A stretch of 64,000 nucleotides of DNA, from the NCBI GenBank assembly GCA_024291935.2, contig CM044311.1:25362001-25426000 (forward strand), given 5' to 3'. The translations under genes were made by a program, and so were the position numbers. Source of the stretch: Okapia johnstoni (Eukaryota > Chordata > Mammalia > Artiodactyla > Giraffidae). The notes below the pieces were generated by a model that was given only the letters and a program-made list of their open reading frames with translations, ran no database searches and was not told where the DNA came from. How positions within the stretch are numbered: position 1 is the stretch's first letter; the number at the start of each line of letters is the position of its first letter. Below are positions 1 through 15,218 of the stretch, piece by piece.

Positions 1-2763
<2,763 letters not shown>

Positions 2764-3474
2764 TAAAACTGCTCACCCTCAATTTCCAGAAAGCACTGCT
2801 ACATGATGAGTTCATCATTCAATATGACCAGAGAGTACAGAATTCACCAGGATCTTAAGTATTTCTTCTTTTACAAAACTGTGACTTTTCACTTTTATTT
2901 GTGGCTTATCTGAAGAGTCCTCCAGGGTGGACCTGAGCATTAGAAACAAAGCTAATTTTACCAACAAGAGTTACAAATCAGATGTCTTTAAAGGCTAGGC
3001 ATAAAATAAGAATGTGCCCAACTGTCAAGTAAGAGTGGGCCTATAGGGGTGGGTGGGCTGGAGAGGTACACCTTCGCTAGAAGCATTTACTTTCAAATAT
3101 CCAACTCTAAAAAAAAGAAAAAGCCCTCGTACAAACAAAACAGATCTGTAGGCCAATTTGGCCTATACATCTCCCATTCTCAACCCTTATTCAGAGTCTG
3201 GTCCACATATCCAGTCACCCAAAATAATTTCTGGATGAAAACCAACCTGGAGAGCATGCAAGGTATTTGAAGTATCACTAGCTTTTGACTTGGGTGACTT
3301 TCAGAGAAAACTCTTACCCACAAAATAACACTCATGGAAAATAAAATCATCTTACCACCAAGAAATAATGTAGCCATCTATAAGTTCAGTGAAATCTACA
3401 TACACTCAACAAATAAAAAGTAAATTCTGCTAGATTTTAGAATGTAATTAATTTTCAGGTACAACATGAGATAA

Positions 3475-3630
3475 TCATGAGAGCATGGATTCTATGCTCA
3501 AACTACTTATCCCACCCTTGCTTTAATAGTTACCAGTGAGAGTGGGCAAGTCACTTAGGTATGATTAAATTGAGTTTTAAAAGAGGTAACACATGTAAGG
3601 CACTAAGTAGGCACTCAAAAAGAATAAAAC
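3475..3630 (+). repeat. MIR SINE fragment
   Basis: The stretch follows the MIR layout: a 'gagagcatggattct' start, a 'gtgggcaagtcactta' middle and an 'aggcactaagtaggcactca' end. It is strongly diverged, as expected for a pre-eutherian SINE. Confidence 0.6.
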
Positions 3631-3663
3631 TTTTTACTGTAAGACTGTAAGTAAATTTTGTGG

Positions 3664-3743
3664 CATGTTTTCTATACTTGAAAATTAATAAATATTAATG
3701 CATTAACATCCCCTGGATTAGATTAAGTCTGATAACAGGATTG
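3664..3743. repeat. 80-bp direct repeat, copy A
   Basis: The sequence runs from CATGTTTTCTATA to GATAACAGGATTG and recurs at 3943-4023 with scattered differences. The copies flank a SINE. See the finding on this structure. Confidence 0.85.
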
Positions 3744-3942
3744 TGAGGGTTTGTCATGTCTGGCTCTTTGTGACCCCATGGACTGTAGCCTACCAGGCTC
3801 CTCTGTCCATGGAATTCTCCAGGCAAGAATACTGGAGTGGGTAGACATTCCCTTCTCCAGGGGATCTTCCCAACCCAGGGATCAAACCCAGTTCTCCTGC
3901 ATTGCAAGAGGATTCTTTACTATCTGAGCCACCAAGGAAGCC
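3744..3942 (-). mobile_element. Bov-tA-type SINE, - orientation
   Basis: This is a near full-length tRNA-derived ruminant SINE. Read on the - strand it runs from 'ggcttccttggtggctcagat', with a B-box-like GGTTTGATCCCTGG, to the 'gactgtagccta' and 'cagacatgacaaac' tail region. Its left and right ends abut the two 80-bp direct repeats. Confidence 0.9.
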
Positions 3943-4023
3943 CATGTTTTCTATATTTGAAAATTAGTAAAATATTAATTTATTAACATCTACTGGGTTA
4001 GATTAAACATGATAGCAAGATTG
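3943..4023. repeat. 80-bp direct repeat, copy B
   Basis: This is the second copy of the sequence at 3664-3743 (CATGTTTTCTATAT ... GATAGCAAGATTG). By eye it is roughly 85% identical with one or two indels. Confidence 0.85.
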
Positions 4024-4680
4024 AGCCAATGAATAATTCACAAATGTAAATGTAGCAATTTATCCAGTGCGGAAATGGCTTCACTTTGTTAAGGTGTAAA
4101 TAACTTGTTATACACATGAACATGTGTCAATACATATGTCATAATAATCCGACTCGATGCAAGACTTTCTTAGACACTTAAGCTGGTAGATCCGTAAGTG
4201 TCCTCTAGTTGAGTCCATGTCTCATATCCTCTGAAATGTTCAGCTTAGTTTTACATTTATTCGGCTTTGATGAACACTTGCACATTCAAGACGAATAGGA
4301 TTGCATTCTTGTTTAAAATTTATCTCTGATATCTACTTCCCTTTAAAATGAAAAGTGTGCTAAAGGTAAGGTATATTGCCACTTAGAGGGAGATTTATAC
4401 AATTATTGTTTAGAAGGGATATCAGCAGTACACCTTCAATTAGAGTTAATGGGGGTTGTGTAGCGGACCCCCTCACACATGAGGTAGAAAGTATGACTGC
4501 TGATGCTATCGATGCTCGGGCTTCATTACGCCAGTAACTCATGCCAGATCTCTGAAATCTGTTTGGCTCTGCTTTCTAGAGAGTCAAGTATGTTATTCAT
4601 TAGCAAGTAAGAAAACTCCCACACAAGACAATTCTTTGTAACATAATATTGTCATGATTGAGGAATTGATAGTCTGGAGA

Positions 4681-4798
4681 TTACATGATTTTCTTTTTTT
4701 AAGATACTATTTATTCAGGTGAATAGATTTTGTTAAAAGTGGGATCCCATTCTAGTTAAAGCCATTTGACCTATACTGAGAGTTACATGATTTTCTTT
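4681..4798 (-). mobile_element. Small retroposed fragment with 16-bp target duplication
   Basis: An identical 16-bp direct repeat (TTACATGATTTTCTTT) occurs at 4681-4696 and 4783-4798. The 86 bp between, read on the - strand, contain AATAAA followed about 11 nt later by a short A-run abutting the duplication. This is the layout of a very short, 5'-truncated reverse-transcribed mRNA end. The source transcript is not recognised. Confidence 0.55.
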
Positions 4799-5104
4799 GT
4801 TCAACTTTAATATTGTGTTAAACAGGAGGATTGATTTAACAAAGATACATTATTTTAAATTATGCCTATGTTATTATCGGTGCATCACTTAAGTTCTTAT
4901 AGTTTTCCCCTCTAGTGGTGAAGAATTTGTCTTATTAGTCATTCACACGTTCTTGAATATCTTCCGGTTTCCCAAAGGCTTGTGCTTGCTAGACAGTTGT
5001 TTGGATTTTTACGGCACCATGATTAGCTGTCAAAATCCCTGTAAAATCGAGTGAATGACATGCAAAGAGCAAACCCATTCTGCCAACTAGTTTGAGTCTT
5101 ATTC

Positions 5105-5293
5105 TATAAACTGGTTTTCAAAGTGTGGCCTCCAATCCAGATTAGCATCACCCGAATACTTGTTATAGGTGCACATTCTTAGCCCTGCTAGAGAGCCACT
5201 GAGTCAGAAACTCTGGAGGTGGAGGTCGAGCAATGCATGCGTGAGCAAGCCCCCCAGTGATTCTGACACAACCCAAGGTTTAAGAACCACTAC
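5105..5293 (+). mobile_element. MER5A (hAT-Charlie non-autonomous DNA transposon)
   Basis: The order of diagnostic phrases fits MER5A: 'ggttttcaaagtgtgg' near the start, 'agattagcatcacc', 'tcagaaactctggaggtgg' in the middle and 'gtttaagaaccactaccct' at the end. The copy is old and near full length. Confidence 0.8.
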
Positions 5294-5422
5294 CCTAAAC
5301 AAAAATAGTCTCCAACCCTCATACTCAGATTCTCAGTCATAGAAGTTAGTGATTTTTGTTTTTCTTTACAAATATAGCATCTCAGTGGAAACAAATTTTA
5401 GATTAATCTTTCATGTTCTGAA

Positions 5423-5621
5423 AGTGAAATTGAAAGTCACTCAGTCGTGTCCAACTCTTTGCGACCCCATGGACTATATACAGTTCACGGAATTCTCCAG
5501 GCCAGAATACTGGAGTGGGTAGCTTTTCCCTTCTCCAGGGGATCGTCTCAACTCGGGGATCAAACCCAGGTCTCCCTCATTACAGGTGGATTCTTTACCA
5601 GCTGAGCCACAAGGGAAGCCC
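5423..5621 (-). mobile_element. Bov-tA-type SINE, - orientation
   Basis: This is a complete SINE with promoter-end sequence (gggcttcccttgtggctcag on - strand). An approximate 12-bp target duplication, (T/C)ATGTTCTGAA, lies at about 5411-5422 and 5622-5633. Confidence 0.9.
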
Positions 5622-6311
5622 TTATGTTCTGAATCTTCACTTATATGTTTGAAGTAGTTACACACCTCAGAGATAGTGGAAGAAGATTATACCTTCATTG
5701 AATAAATCGGAAAATAAAGGCAAAGAGAAGTTACACAGTAGAACTGACATGGTGCAGTTCGATGATGGGAAGGAATAGACCCAGACGTTGGTCTCTCAAC
5801 CAGACAGACCACCCAGCTGTTTGGCCTCAAGCCTGCTGGTGGATTCTTCAAATAATTGCAAATGAGCCAGTCGGCACTCTACATTTGCATTATATCCTCT
5901 GCATCACACAGGGACAATCATGTGTAAATAAACTGTGTAAATAGCTACGAATTGCTACAATTAATATTTATGAAAATTACAGACATTTCATCAGTTAAAA
6001 TCTCAGACGAAAACACGTGCACCTGTCACTAGAAATTATATTATAAATGTGCCTATTTCCATGGAAATATTATTTTTTCAAATCTGATTATGCTTGTCTA
6101 ATACCAAAAAACTAATGCTACTCAAGAGAACTGAAATCAATTTTATGTGTGAGTTCTCAGTCATCCTAAAGCACATAATGTGGAATGACTGTCTTTCTAC
6201 AAAGTCCCTCATGATTCTTAGGATAAACTAATATCTCCTTTAATAAAAAGATTAGCTTTTAACATATATTTTGCTTGGGATGATCTCAGAGTGTGCCTTA
6301 GAAAGTTTCTT

Positions 6312-6398
6312 TGTTGTTTAGTCCCTAAGTCGTGTCCGATTGTTTGAGACCCCATGGAATGTAGCCCACCAGGCTCCTCTGTCCATGGGATTTCCCAG
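6312..6398 (-). mobile_element. Short Bov-tA SINE fragment with target duplication
   Basis: Only about 87 bp of the SINE 3' part is present, yet an 11-bp direct repeat, GAAAGTTTCTT, flanks it at 6301-6311 and 6399-6409. It is therefore an insertion truncated at the 5' end at integration, not a later deletion. Confidence 0.85.
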
Positions 6399-6693
6399 GA
6401 AAGTTTCTTGGTACCCATTAAAATGCTATAATTAAAGTAAGGGAATGCTTGCTATAAAAGTGAATCATAAAAAATTACACACAAATTTTTAGTTGTCATA
6501 GTTTCTGTGCCCTTACTGACCAGCTAAAGGTTCTCATTTTTGATCTAGTGTGACAATGAGACTATTCATAGATGACTTGCAATGAAACCATATTTTTGAT
6601 CTCCAGTTTTGGATTTATTTGCTAAACAATTACATACATATTTATATCAATTGACCACACATCGATGATTTTCTTTGGCAATTTACTGTTTAG

Positions 6694-6849
<156 letters not shown>

Positions 6850-7215
6850 AGCGTTTCCAAAAGCAAAGATGAAAATCAGGCAGTTTTCCCATTTCACTTT
6901 AAGAAGCATGGAAATTGAGAGTTTTAAAAAAAATCATTTATAAAAATCTTGATTCTTACCTAAGCCACTGAAATGGTACAGGAAAAAAAAAAAAGCAAAA
7001 GCTAATCTTTACAATACAAAGTAACTGTAAAATAATAAATTCTGATTTTATTGTAAACAGTTATTCTTTCACAGACATCATTATTTCCTTTGTTCTTAAT
7101 CATTATTTTTATCGTATTCTCTTATTTAAAGAAATGTTATTTTAAAGTATGTAATATAATGTTTAAGCAAAATTAGGAAAAGAAGTGAAATAAACTTTTA
7201 CACAAAGTATGGTGT
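6850..7215 (+). other. TMPRSS15: TMPRSS15 3' untranslated region (inferred)
   Basis: AT-rich sequence follows the stop. Poly(A) signals AATAAA occur at 7034-7039 and 7189-7194. The second is followed by a GT-rich stretch (GGTGTTGCTTG) like a downstream element, so cleavage near 7210 is my preferred reading. No transcript evidence is available. Confidence 0.5.
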
Positions 7216-9080
7216 TGCTTGAAATAGATGGCTATAAGTTGTCTAATTCCAGGATAGGTCACTATTATCAGCATCTCAATCATCTTGCTATTTTTCTATT
7301 CAAATGCATTTTCAATCCATCTTGAGCACATCCCTAATATTTTCCCCATAATAAAATATATTTATTGTAAGCTCATGTCACAAGCCTAGACTAAACTAAT
7401 TGTACAATCCTCTCAAATAAGCTAAACAGCAAGCTAGCACAAGTCTATATATTGCCCTTGCATCAAAATAAAAGCTAAACTAATTAACATTGTCATTCTC
7501 TCATCAGATCATTTTTACTTGGATTATTATACCACAGTCCATTTATTTCAAGCTGGCATTTTTTGGGTTTCCAAAAAGTTATCAGTCATATCAAAGAGAT
7601 ACAAGTATTACAAACGTGGGTTTTCTCTGACAGATATGTTTATAGTGGGTATTTCTAACATGTCCAAAGCTTATTTAGACACTGCTGAATTGCCCATTAC
7701 AAGGCCAAAAATGTAGAATAAATGAATTTGTTCCACAGCTTTAATCTCTTGGATCACTTCCAAAGTACAAATTTCAATTTAGCTTACCCCACAAAATCTA
7801 CTGATTTATTCAGAAAGAAAAAATTTATACAAATTAATACAAACACACACACACACATTCTTACATGGATCTATATGGTCCAAAGTAATAGAAAAGTTTC
7901 AAGCAGTTGAAAGAAGAGATCCATCAGTTCATACCAGTTTTATGGAAGAAAGGAGACTTGGACTAGACCTGAGTGACCAGTTGTTACTGATGGACTAAAA
8001 ATGCAGTGGGGACCACCATGTAGGTGGGAGTGACCCTGAAAGTTCAGAGAGAAGGGACAGAACGCAATCAGGAACTGTCCTAGTAAAAGGTGTTTTCTCT
8101 GGGCAATGGTCAGAGAAAGGGAAAACAATGTCATAACAAGAAGGTATGGCCAGATGATTGAGGACTACAAATTCATGGAATTTATTATGAGAACAAAAAT
8201 CGGGAGTCCTTGAACACACTATTCTTTCTAAGACCTTTCCAATGACCTGTTCCTAATAGAAAGGATGAAGTGATTAGGAAGGATGGAGCATCAAGGGTAG
8301 AGTGTGTTATTTTATTCCCCAAATATTGTTCCACAAATGTTTCACCTGCATTTCAAAACACTTATTAGAAGTATGTTCTTAAAATTACAACAGATATACC
8401 ACAGACTCCTTTTTATTTTTCAAAGCTCAGCTTTAGAAACCCTTAGGATAGTCACACTTTACCATCTTCTATTAAGAGAGAAGTTCCTTATCCCATCCCT
8501 AGGAACTTATGGGTATAGTAATTGATACCAGAAGTGTAATCCAGGTCTGGAACAAGATAAAAAGCAAAACCAAGTCACTTCCCCATTGCTTTGCCTCTCC
8601 CTCCCTGCAGCTGTTGTAGCTGTGGGTGGCACAGACATTGGGTAAAGCCCAGTCTCCCTCCATCCAGTCCTGACTAAAGGAAGTAATGCATAGTGGGAGC
8701 TTAGAGGAAAGAGGTGGGTCTCAGCAGCTGGTCTCCTATTCTGCCCAGAAAGAGGGGTCTCCAAGAAAGGAAAGAGGAGTGTTAAATGTGGGCAGCTGTA
8801 AGCTTAGAAGGCAGCTGCCCATTTCCTCAGTCTCTAAGCAGCTGAAAACGGACCACAGACCACTAATTTCTATTTTGTCTCTTAATTTTACCAACCAACT
8901 GGAGTTGTGAATTCCCACAATGAAAGCACTTTCTTTAACTAATAGAAAAGATGAGGTTTAGAACACACTGCAACTGCAACTTCCATTCTTACCACACTTA
9001 AACAGTCATTTGTTTCCATTCATTATTGCAAGGACATCTGTACTTTGTTCATGTAAGAGATTTAGACAGTACCAATGATC
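7216..9080. other. Gap between TMPRSS15 and CHODL 3' ends
   Basis: About 1.9 kb separate the two convergent genes. It is AT-rich on the left and closer to balanced base composition at 7900-8900. I see no SINE or LINE copy, RNA gene or credible exon. The overlapping short frames at 7940-8918 have no recognisable homology. Confidence 0.6.
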
Positions 9081-9081
9081 A

Positions 9082-10390
9082 TTCTTCAGAAACAAGAACT
9101 TTTTATTTGGTTAAAAGGAGCACAGAGACATTTGAAGACCAGATAGTTACATCTCTCTCTTGAGAGGAAGGAGCCACAAGCGTTGAAGAAACTAGAAGAC
9201 AGTACACAGCCGCCCCAATTTATTCTCCCAGCCAAACCCTGGACAGAGAACACATGATCACTGATGCCTACAAACACATTTTTACACGATTTCAGTTTCT
9301 TTCCTTGTGGAAATGTCAGCGTGCTGTGCTTAACTCCACATTTGCCGTGACCACTCAACTAGTCCCAACTCTTGAACCCCCTTATATGCTGATAGAGGCT
9401 AAACAGAGCCAGGAAAGACCTTAATCAAACTCTGCAGGAGTTTGCCTCCAGAGTCAACACCAGAACATCTTTGCTGCTGCAAGAGAGGGACTGATTTCAG
9501 AACACTCGGAGAGCTACTTGTGGTTATATAGGCAACATGTGAAGACATTATCTTGATTGTGTATGCCACATTTTTTGTTCTAGATTGAGTACATTATTGT
9601 TTATACAACTATTTAACAAAATTATTACAAAATCTGTTGAACTTTAAATTCAAAATAATTGTAAGGCACATGTCTTCCACAATTGAAATTAGACAATTCT
9701 TGCCTCTAAGTAAAATATTTGAGTAGATACCACAGTTAATGAAATAACTTCTTATTTCTGAAGACATTTCCTAAACTTCCTCTGACCCAAAGCAGAGAAA
9801 CTAAAAGATGAGCCATTTCTAGAAAATGAAACTTTTTCTATGGTAATAGATTTATGTGTGTGTAAATTCAGTTGACAACAGCGATACATTTCTTTAATCA
9901 AAACAGCATGTATTGAAAAATGAGACATCATAAAAATAAATACTAGAACAGTCCATTCTATCAAACACTCATGTAAAGGAAAAATATTTTGCACACTGTA
10001 AATTTCAATGCAATTTACATTACATTAACTAGATTACAACTTATGAAAGGTGAAAGAGACAAAGATAACTGCTTCCAATGCACACACTGCTCTGATGTGT
10101 TCACAGCCATTTTATCTGCATCTTATCCATCCCATTGACTTGAAGTTTGGGTGCATCCTTTAGCAAAATAAGCATTTCTCACTCCATGATTAGCACAGCA
10201 TTATTTTATAAATGAGATAATGGACATATAAAAATTATTTTAGTATTTGCCTCAAGGGGGAGCTTACAGTTCATCTTGAACATCCTTTGAGATTTCAAGC
10301 CATTCCAAGCTAATGTTCTGATGCCATTCCTTAAACAGATCCAGAATTTTAAAACTCTATTTTCTGTTCTAGAGCCAAGTCAATGGATTA
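9082..10390 (-). other. CHODL: CHODL 3' untranslated region (inferred)
   Basis: About 1.3 kb follow the stop codon. On the - strand AATAAA lies at 9107-9102, with probable cleavage 15-20 nt further on. The resulting mRNA of roughly 2.5 kb is in line with the known size of CHODL transcripts. The stretch is AT-rich and free of recognisable SINE insertions, in contrast to the introns. Confidence 0.55.
9102..9107 (-). terminator. Candidate CHODL poly(A) signal
   Basis: AATAAA on the - strand, 1.28 kb past the stop. Chosen over others because it gives the expected 3' UTR length. Not tested. Confidence 0.45.
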
Positions 10391-10475
10391 TTATACTTCC
10401 ATGCCACTTTCTTTCCTGGTGCTTTTTGAAATCCACAGTGTGGACTGGTTTGGGCTAGTTTTTGTTCTTCCTTTA
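10391..10475 (-). CDS. CHODL: CHODL coding exon 6 (cytoplasmic tail)
   Basis: The acceptor reads TTTTTCAG just before 10475. The exon completes a split Ser codon and encodes KGRTKTSPNQSTLW, then ISKSTRKESGMEV and TAA at 10393-10391. This is the basic, Ser/Thr-rich intracellular tail. Its sequence matches the mammalian tail as I know it. The frame joins exon 5 without a shift. Confidence 0.95.
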
Positions 10476-11083
10476 CTGAAAAACAGAAAAAGAAGTAAAT
10501 TCAATGTCTGAGACTTCTCATCAAGCTAGGCATGTCTTGGTCCAAATGGAGCTTTGTCAGACTTATTATAAAAGTATCTTTCTTCTCTCATCAGCAGATT
10601 TTTTCATTTCTACAAAAAATTCTGGATTACACCAGTATGTGAAGAAGGTAAGCAGTTGATATAAGATAATGAAAAAAAAAATCTCTCTGACCCTTCATAT
10701 TTTAGAATTCAGACACATACACATACACAAATATGTTTAACCCAGTTTCAAAATGTTTATTGTAATCACCAATATATCTTCATTTTCTTTGATCAATGAT
10801 TTTCATAATTTTGCTTTTTGAATCATTTGCCATTAACATATGATGTACTTTAATGTCGAATAATCAAAATAGTGCTTTTGTCCTACATATAAAACTGTCC
10901 TATCCCCTCCACCCATAACTTTTTTTCTGTCCTATAGTTAAGTCATTTAATTCCCCAAAGCTTAATTTTGCTATAGTTTCTGAAACAAAGGCACTTCAAG
11001 GCAGATTCAGGCCTGAGAGAGTTCCTCTAGCTCTCAGGCTGACCTGCACTCCACCCTGCCCCTCAAGCTGTGATGTCTTCTAA

Positions 11084-11221
11084 AGTGAAAAGTGAAAGTG
11101 TTAGTCATTCAGTCATGTCCAACTCTTGGCAACCCCATGGAATGTAGCCCACCAGGCTCCTCTGTCCATGGAGTTCTCCAGGCAAGAATACTGGAGTGGG
11201 TAGCCATTCCCTTCTCCAGGG
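11084..11221 (-). mobile_element. Bov-tA SINE, truncated, with target duplication
   Basis: About 138 bp of the SINE 3' part are flanked by a perfect 12-bp repeat, GATGTCTTCTAA, at 11072-11083 and 11222-11233. Confidence 0.9.
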
Positions 11222-12087
11222 GATGTCTTCTAAGTTTTTCCATAAAATGGCCACTTCTAAGACTCCTGCGAAAGTGACTGTTTCTGAGTTTCTCTCTTAC
11301 TGAGTTGAAGAGAAGTCAGCCTCTTCAAGATACTTATCAAGATCTAGACTCCTTTTGATCCAGTTTCCTGGGAATGAGCCCTCACCTAGATCACTAACCC
11401 CTGGTGGTTCCTGTTCATTTTCTTCTGCACTTCCTTGCTCCTACAGATGCTCCTTCAATAGCATCTGCCTCCACTCCACTCCCCAGGCATTCCTCCTACC
11501 CCATCACGTTCAATCTCTGTCTACAAGACACTGTGTTGCTTAATTCCTTCAAAGAAAGAAATAGTCTTTCTAAACAAGCCTGAGCCATGGAATCTCATAA
11601 TATTACTTAATTGACTTCAGTTTAACTGTAAATTTGTTGCTAAGACGTGATTATATCTAAATGATACATTTTGGAGATGTGCATCCAAATAAGTAAGATC
11701 AACACATCTCTACCTAGGAAGTTATCTTACATGAATGGAAAATAAGCCAAGCAAAGATGATGAAAAATATGAAATTCTCCTAAACGGTTAAAACAAAAGG
11801 GCGGTTAAGTTATTAATGTGGCTTTGGGGTATCTCGTGTTTATTTGATTTAAGAGTTATCATGGATTAAGGAAACAAGACTTCTTATTTTGAACATGGCA
11901 TGGAATGACAGAAGCCATCATGTGTACCCAACTGGAATTTAGACTTTCTGCAAGGCACTCAGATGACAATGGATTGGAGTCTTTGATAACATTTTTCCTT
12001 GCTTTCCTGGAAGAAAGGAAAATGGGAGGACCTAAGAGAGAATGAATTAAGCACTAATAGCTAATTCTGGTGTCTGGAGATGGCTTG

Positions 12088-12157
12088 TGTTTGAGTGAGT
12101 ATATTTTCTCACTCTGAGAAATATGTTTGAGTGAGTATATTTCCTCACCCTTGAGAA
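12088..12157. repeat. 33-bp imperfect tandem duplication
   Basis: TGTTTGAGTGAGTATATTTT and the following bases at 12088-12120 recur at 12124-12157 with a few changes, 3 bp apart. Confidence 0.85.
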
Positions 12158-12537
12158 TTTCCAACATGTGAAAACTACAAGGTCTTCAAAGTATAAAAAC
12201 CTGGAAGACATGAGAATGAGCAGAGTCTCTACAATAATACACTATTTTGGAAGAAGGAAAGCAAACTTCAGAGAAAACTCAGTTACTGACACTTTGGTAA
12301 TTTTACTTTTAGAAATGAGGAGATCTACATAATTTTTCTCAAATCCTTGTTCACAGTGATTAGCTATTTACAGCTCTTCATGAACAGTCTAGCTGGGTTA
12401 TGGGGGGATTTATATCAAATCCTCCCTCTGCTTCATTGTTTTTCATAGTGATAAATTATCTTTTCATATATAGTCTTAGGAATAAAGGGTAAAATCAGAT
12501 ATTTACTATAGTTTTTATTCTGTATAAAATATTGAAA

Positions 12538-12569
<32 letters not shown>
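12538..12569. repeat. (AC)n(AT)n microsatellite
   Basis: About 12 AC units are followed by AT units in CHODL intron 5. Confidence 0.9.
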
Positions 12570-12570
<1 letters not shown>

Positions 12571-13249
12571 AACTGAGTATACAAAATATAGTATTAATTT
12601 GCCAGGCTTTATTTATCATTATTCAAAAATGTCTTCTTTAAGCAGTCAATATATCAGAGCTTGGACTCTTTAAAAAAATTTTTTGTATACCATTTAGAGT
12701 TTATATCTATTTTTTTTTTCTGGAGCTTTTTAACTCAGTAAATTCTTTAGGGATCATGAAAAAGAAAATGAAATTAAAAGAAAAAATTACTTATCTGCAT
12801 TTCCTTCCCTGTTAGAAACATTCTATCATTTTTTATTTAAAACTCTGGCAAAAATATCTAGTTTATTCTAACAAGCATGCACTAATTTAAATCCACATCT
12901 TTTTTTTCTTTGATACATACTTATATTTCACATATTAATGTTTTAGTTTAACTGTCAAACTGACACCTATAAAAAAATTTCACCTGTAATTCAAGGGTAT
13001 GAGTAAACAGATATAAAAGAATACTCTCAAGAATCTTGATGTTAAGATATATCACTTTATTTCAAGATGCCTACTAAAAAGTGACTCATTTTATAATTGT
13101 TTCTATACTTAGATCTTTTGGAAATAAAACAGAAGGCTGTTTTTGCAAAAGGTACTACAAAGTTCACATACAAAAATCAAGTCTGGCATACAACTTGAGG
13201 TCAAGATTAAAAGGTTTAGCATTACTGCTTGTACTTAATATAAAGAGAC

Positions 13250-13450
13250 AGTACAGTATAGTTGCATATGTTGTGGGCTTAGAAACATTCACATTTCAGA
13301 TCCATCACACACATTAGCCATGAGACCCAAGGCAAACTGTGTGACCCATTTAAGCAACCATCTTCCCAACTGAAAAAGAAAAGACAGAAGGACACCTACT
13401 TCATATGGCCTTTGAAGATGAAATGAGATAATTCATAATCCTATAATCAA
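13250..13450 (+). repeat. MIR SINE remnant
   Basis: The phrases 'acagtatagttgcatatgt', 'cacattagccatgagaccc' and 'aagatgaaatgagataatt' follow the MIR order and spacing. Confidence 0.65.
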
Positions 13451-13594
13451 GGTATATGTTATTAGATTTGCATTTGTACTGAAAGAATGGGAATCACAAT
13501 TTTCTTAATGCAACTTAAAAACATAATATTTTAAAGAGTTCTGAAAACATGTTTAAAGTTTTTCAAGTTGTCTCTCCATGTATGAATTATTTAC

Positions 13595-13697
13595 CTTTTA
13601 TGCAGCATCTGGAAACAGCAGGTTCCAAAAGCAACCAGGATCAGTAAGAGCAAAGGGATTGTTGGTATAACAACATAGATTAGATTGGGAATTATTC
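13595..13697 (-). CDS. CHODL: CHODL coding exon 5 (transmembrane segment)
   Basis: The exon follows an acceptor ending CTTTTGTAG and has donor GTAAAT. Its 103 nt complete a split Gly codon and encode a hydrophobic run, about residues 215-238, including NLIYVVIPTIPLLLLILVAF. It is followed by GTCCFQMLHK. The run of about 24 non-polar residues with a basic residue on the inner side fits a single-pass type I membrane anchor. The two adjacent Cys at its inner edge could be palmitoylated, which is inference. Confidence 0.96.
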
Positions 13698-14579
13698 CTA
13701 CAAAAGTAAAACAGTCTTAATGTAAACAGATAGTTGAAGCAGGATTCTGACATTATGTTTCTATAAAAGCTTTCCAAAAAATTAAGGCAAAATAGAATTA
13801 TTATCAATAAGCAGATTCCAAGTAAGGTCTTCCCAAAATACTGAATAATCTAATGAAGTAATATATTTATGTTTGGTTAGAAGTTAAAAACAAAATCATT
13901 CTGCATGGTTGCCATGCTCCAGTTAAATGTCCATATTTCCAAAACTATTATTAAATTTGCAATTCAGATAGGGACTGGCTTTCATAACATATTAATAATC
14001 TTAGCTATCTCACTTCATTAATCCTTCTCAGTTATTACTTTGAAAACAAGCACTGATTATTAAACAATAATCATGATTAAAGTAATTGTTGATTTATTGG
14101 ATATGTAATTATCCTAACTAATAAGCTCAGTGCTGTGATGACATGCATAACTCTCTGGGATTAAGCCAAAATACATAAATATTAACTGATGATAGAGTCA
14201 TAACCTAGAGACATAAGACTCCAGAGGCATAAATATTTGATCTTAATTAAATTCTAAGATGAATCATTTTTTAATCCTGTTCTATCACACTAGATAATGT
14301 TAGGTATTCTTGGAAAAATAAAAATCTGCCACACAGAACCCCCATATAGCTTGCAATGACTTTATTAAACAATTTTTCAATGTCATAAGAGGGAAAATAT
14401 TCCTAATATAATTATTTACTGATCTGTTTGATTAGATTTACATGGTCTGAATGGCTTTAATTTCAGACGACTGAAAGTGGAAAGCACTAGGTTTAACATC
14501 ACATCCATACAAGAAAAGCAAATTAGAAAGCTATGCACTGAGCTAGCAAATTGAAAGCCATTATCTTAGTCTAAATACG

Positions 14580-14790
14580 TGCATGCTCCGTCACTCAGTC
14601 GTGTCTGACTCTTTGCAACTTCATGAATTGTAGTCCACCAGGCTTCTCTCTCCATGGAATTTTCCAGGTAAGAATACTGGCTTGGGTTGCCATTTACTCT
14701 GCCAGGGGATCTTCCCAACCCAGGGATCGAAACTACATCTCTGGTGTCTCCTGCACTGACAGGTGGATTCTTTACCAACTGCACCATGCT
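14580..14790 (-). mobile_element. Bov-tA-type SINE, - orientation
   Basis: A near full-length copy. It reads 'cactcagtcgtgtctgactc', then the 'gccaggggatcttcccaac' centre and the 'ttctttaccaactgcaccat' promoter end on the + strand. It is diverged from the consensus. Confidence 0.9.
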
Positions 14791-15218
14791 AAAACAGGCC
14801 CCTAACTGATACTAAGAGCAGTTTTTGACTAAAAAGAGATTTGCATTGGGATTGTGTTTTGTGTCTCTTGCAGACAGTGGTATGCCGTAGGCACTGAGTT
14901 GAAAGCTCATTGTATGTGTCTACTGCCCAATCTGCTATTCGGTCATGTCACTTGGTAGCTTGAAATTGGCCAGGGTGGCGGTTTTCCATACCACGGAAAA
15001 CTCAAAGGCTACAAATTGGACTTTTTAAATCCCAGCTTACCCCAGTCAATCCCTAAACATTTACCAGTTCCCTACTCTTTACAGGCTACTGAACATGCCG
15101 ATTTACATCATAACACCTACAAACTGGGGAAGATCCTTATGAATCCACATTTTAACATGGGATACTTAATTTAGTACTAGATACAGAAAACAAAATTTCT
15201 ATTCAAAAACTAGCTTAG

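Larger units (their letters stand above)
10476..13594 (-). other. CHODL intron 5
   Basis: The 3.1-kb GT-AG intron holds one SINE fragment (11084-11221), a 33-bp tandem duplication (12088-12157), an (AC)n(AT)n tract (12538-12569) and a MIR remnant (13250-13450). The rest is unassigned AT-rich sequence. Confidence 0.8.
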
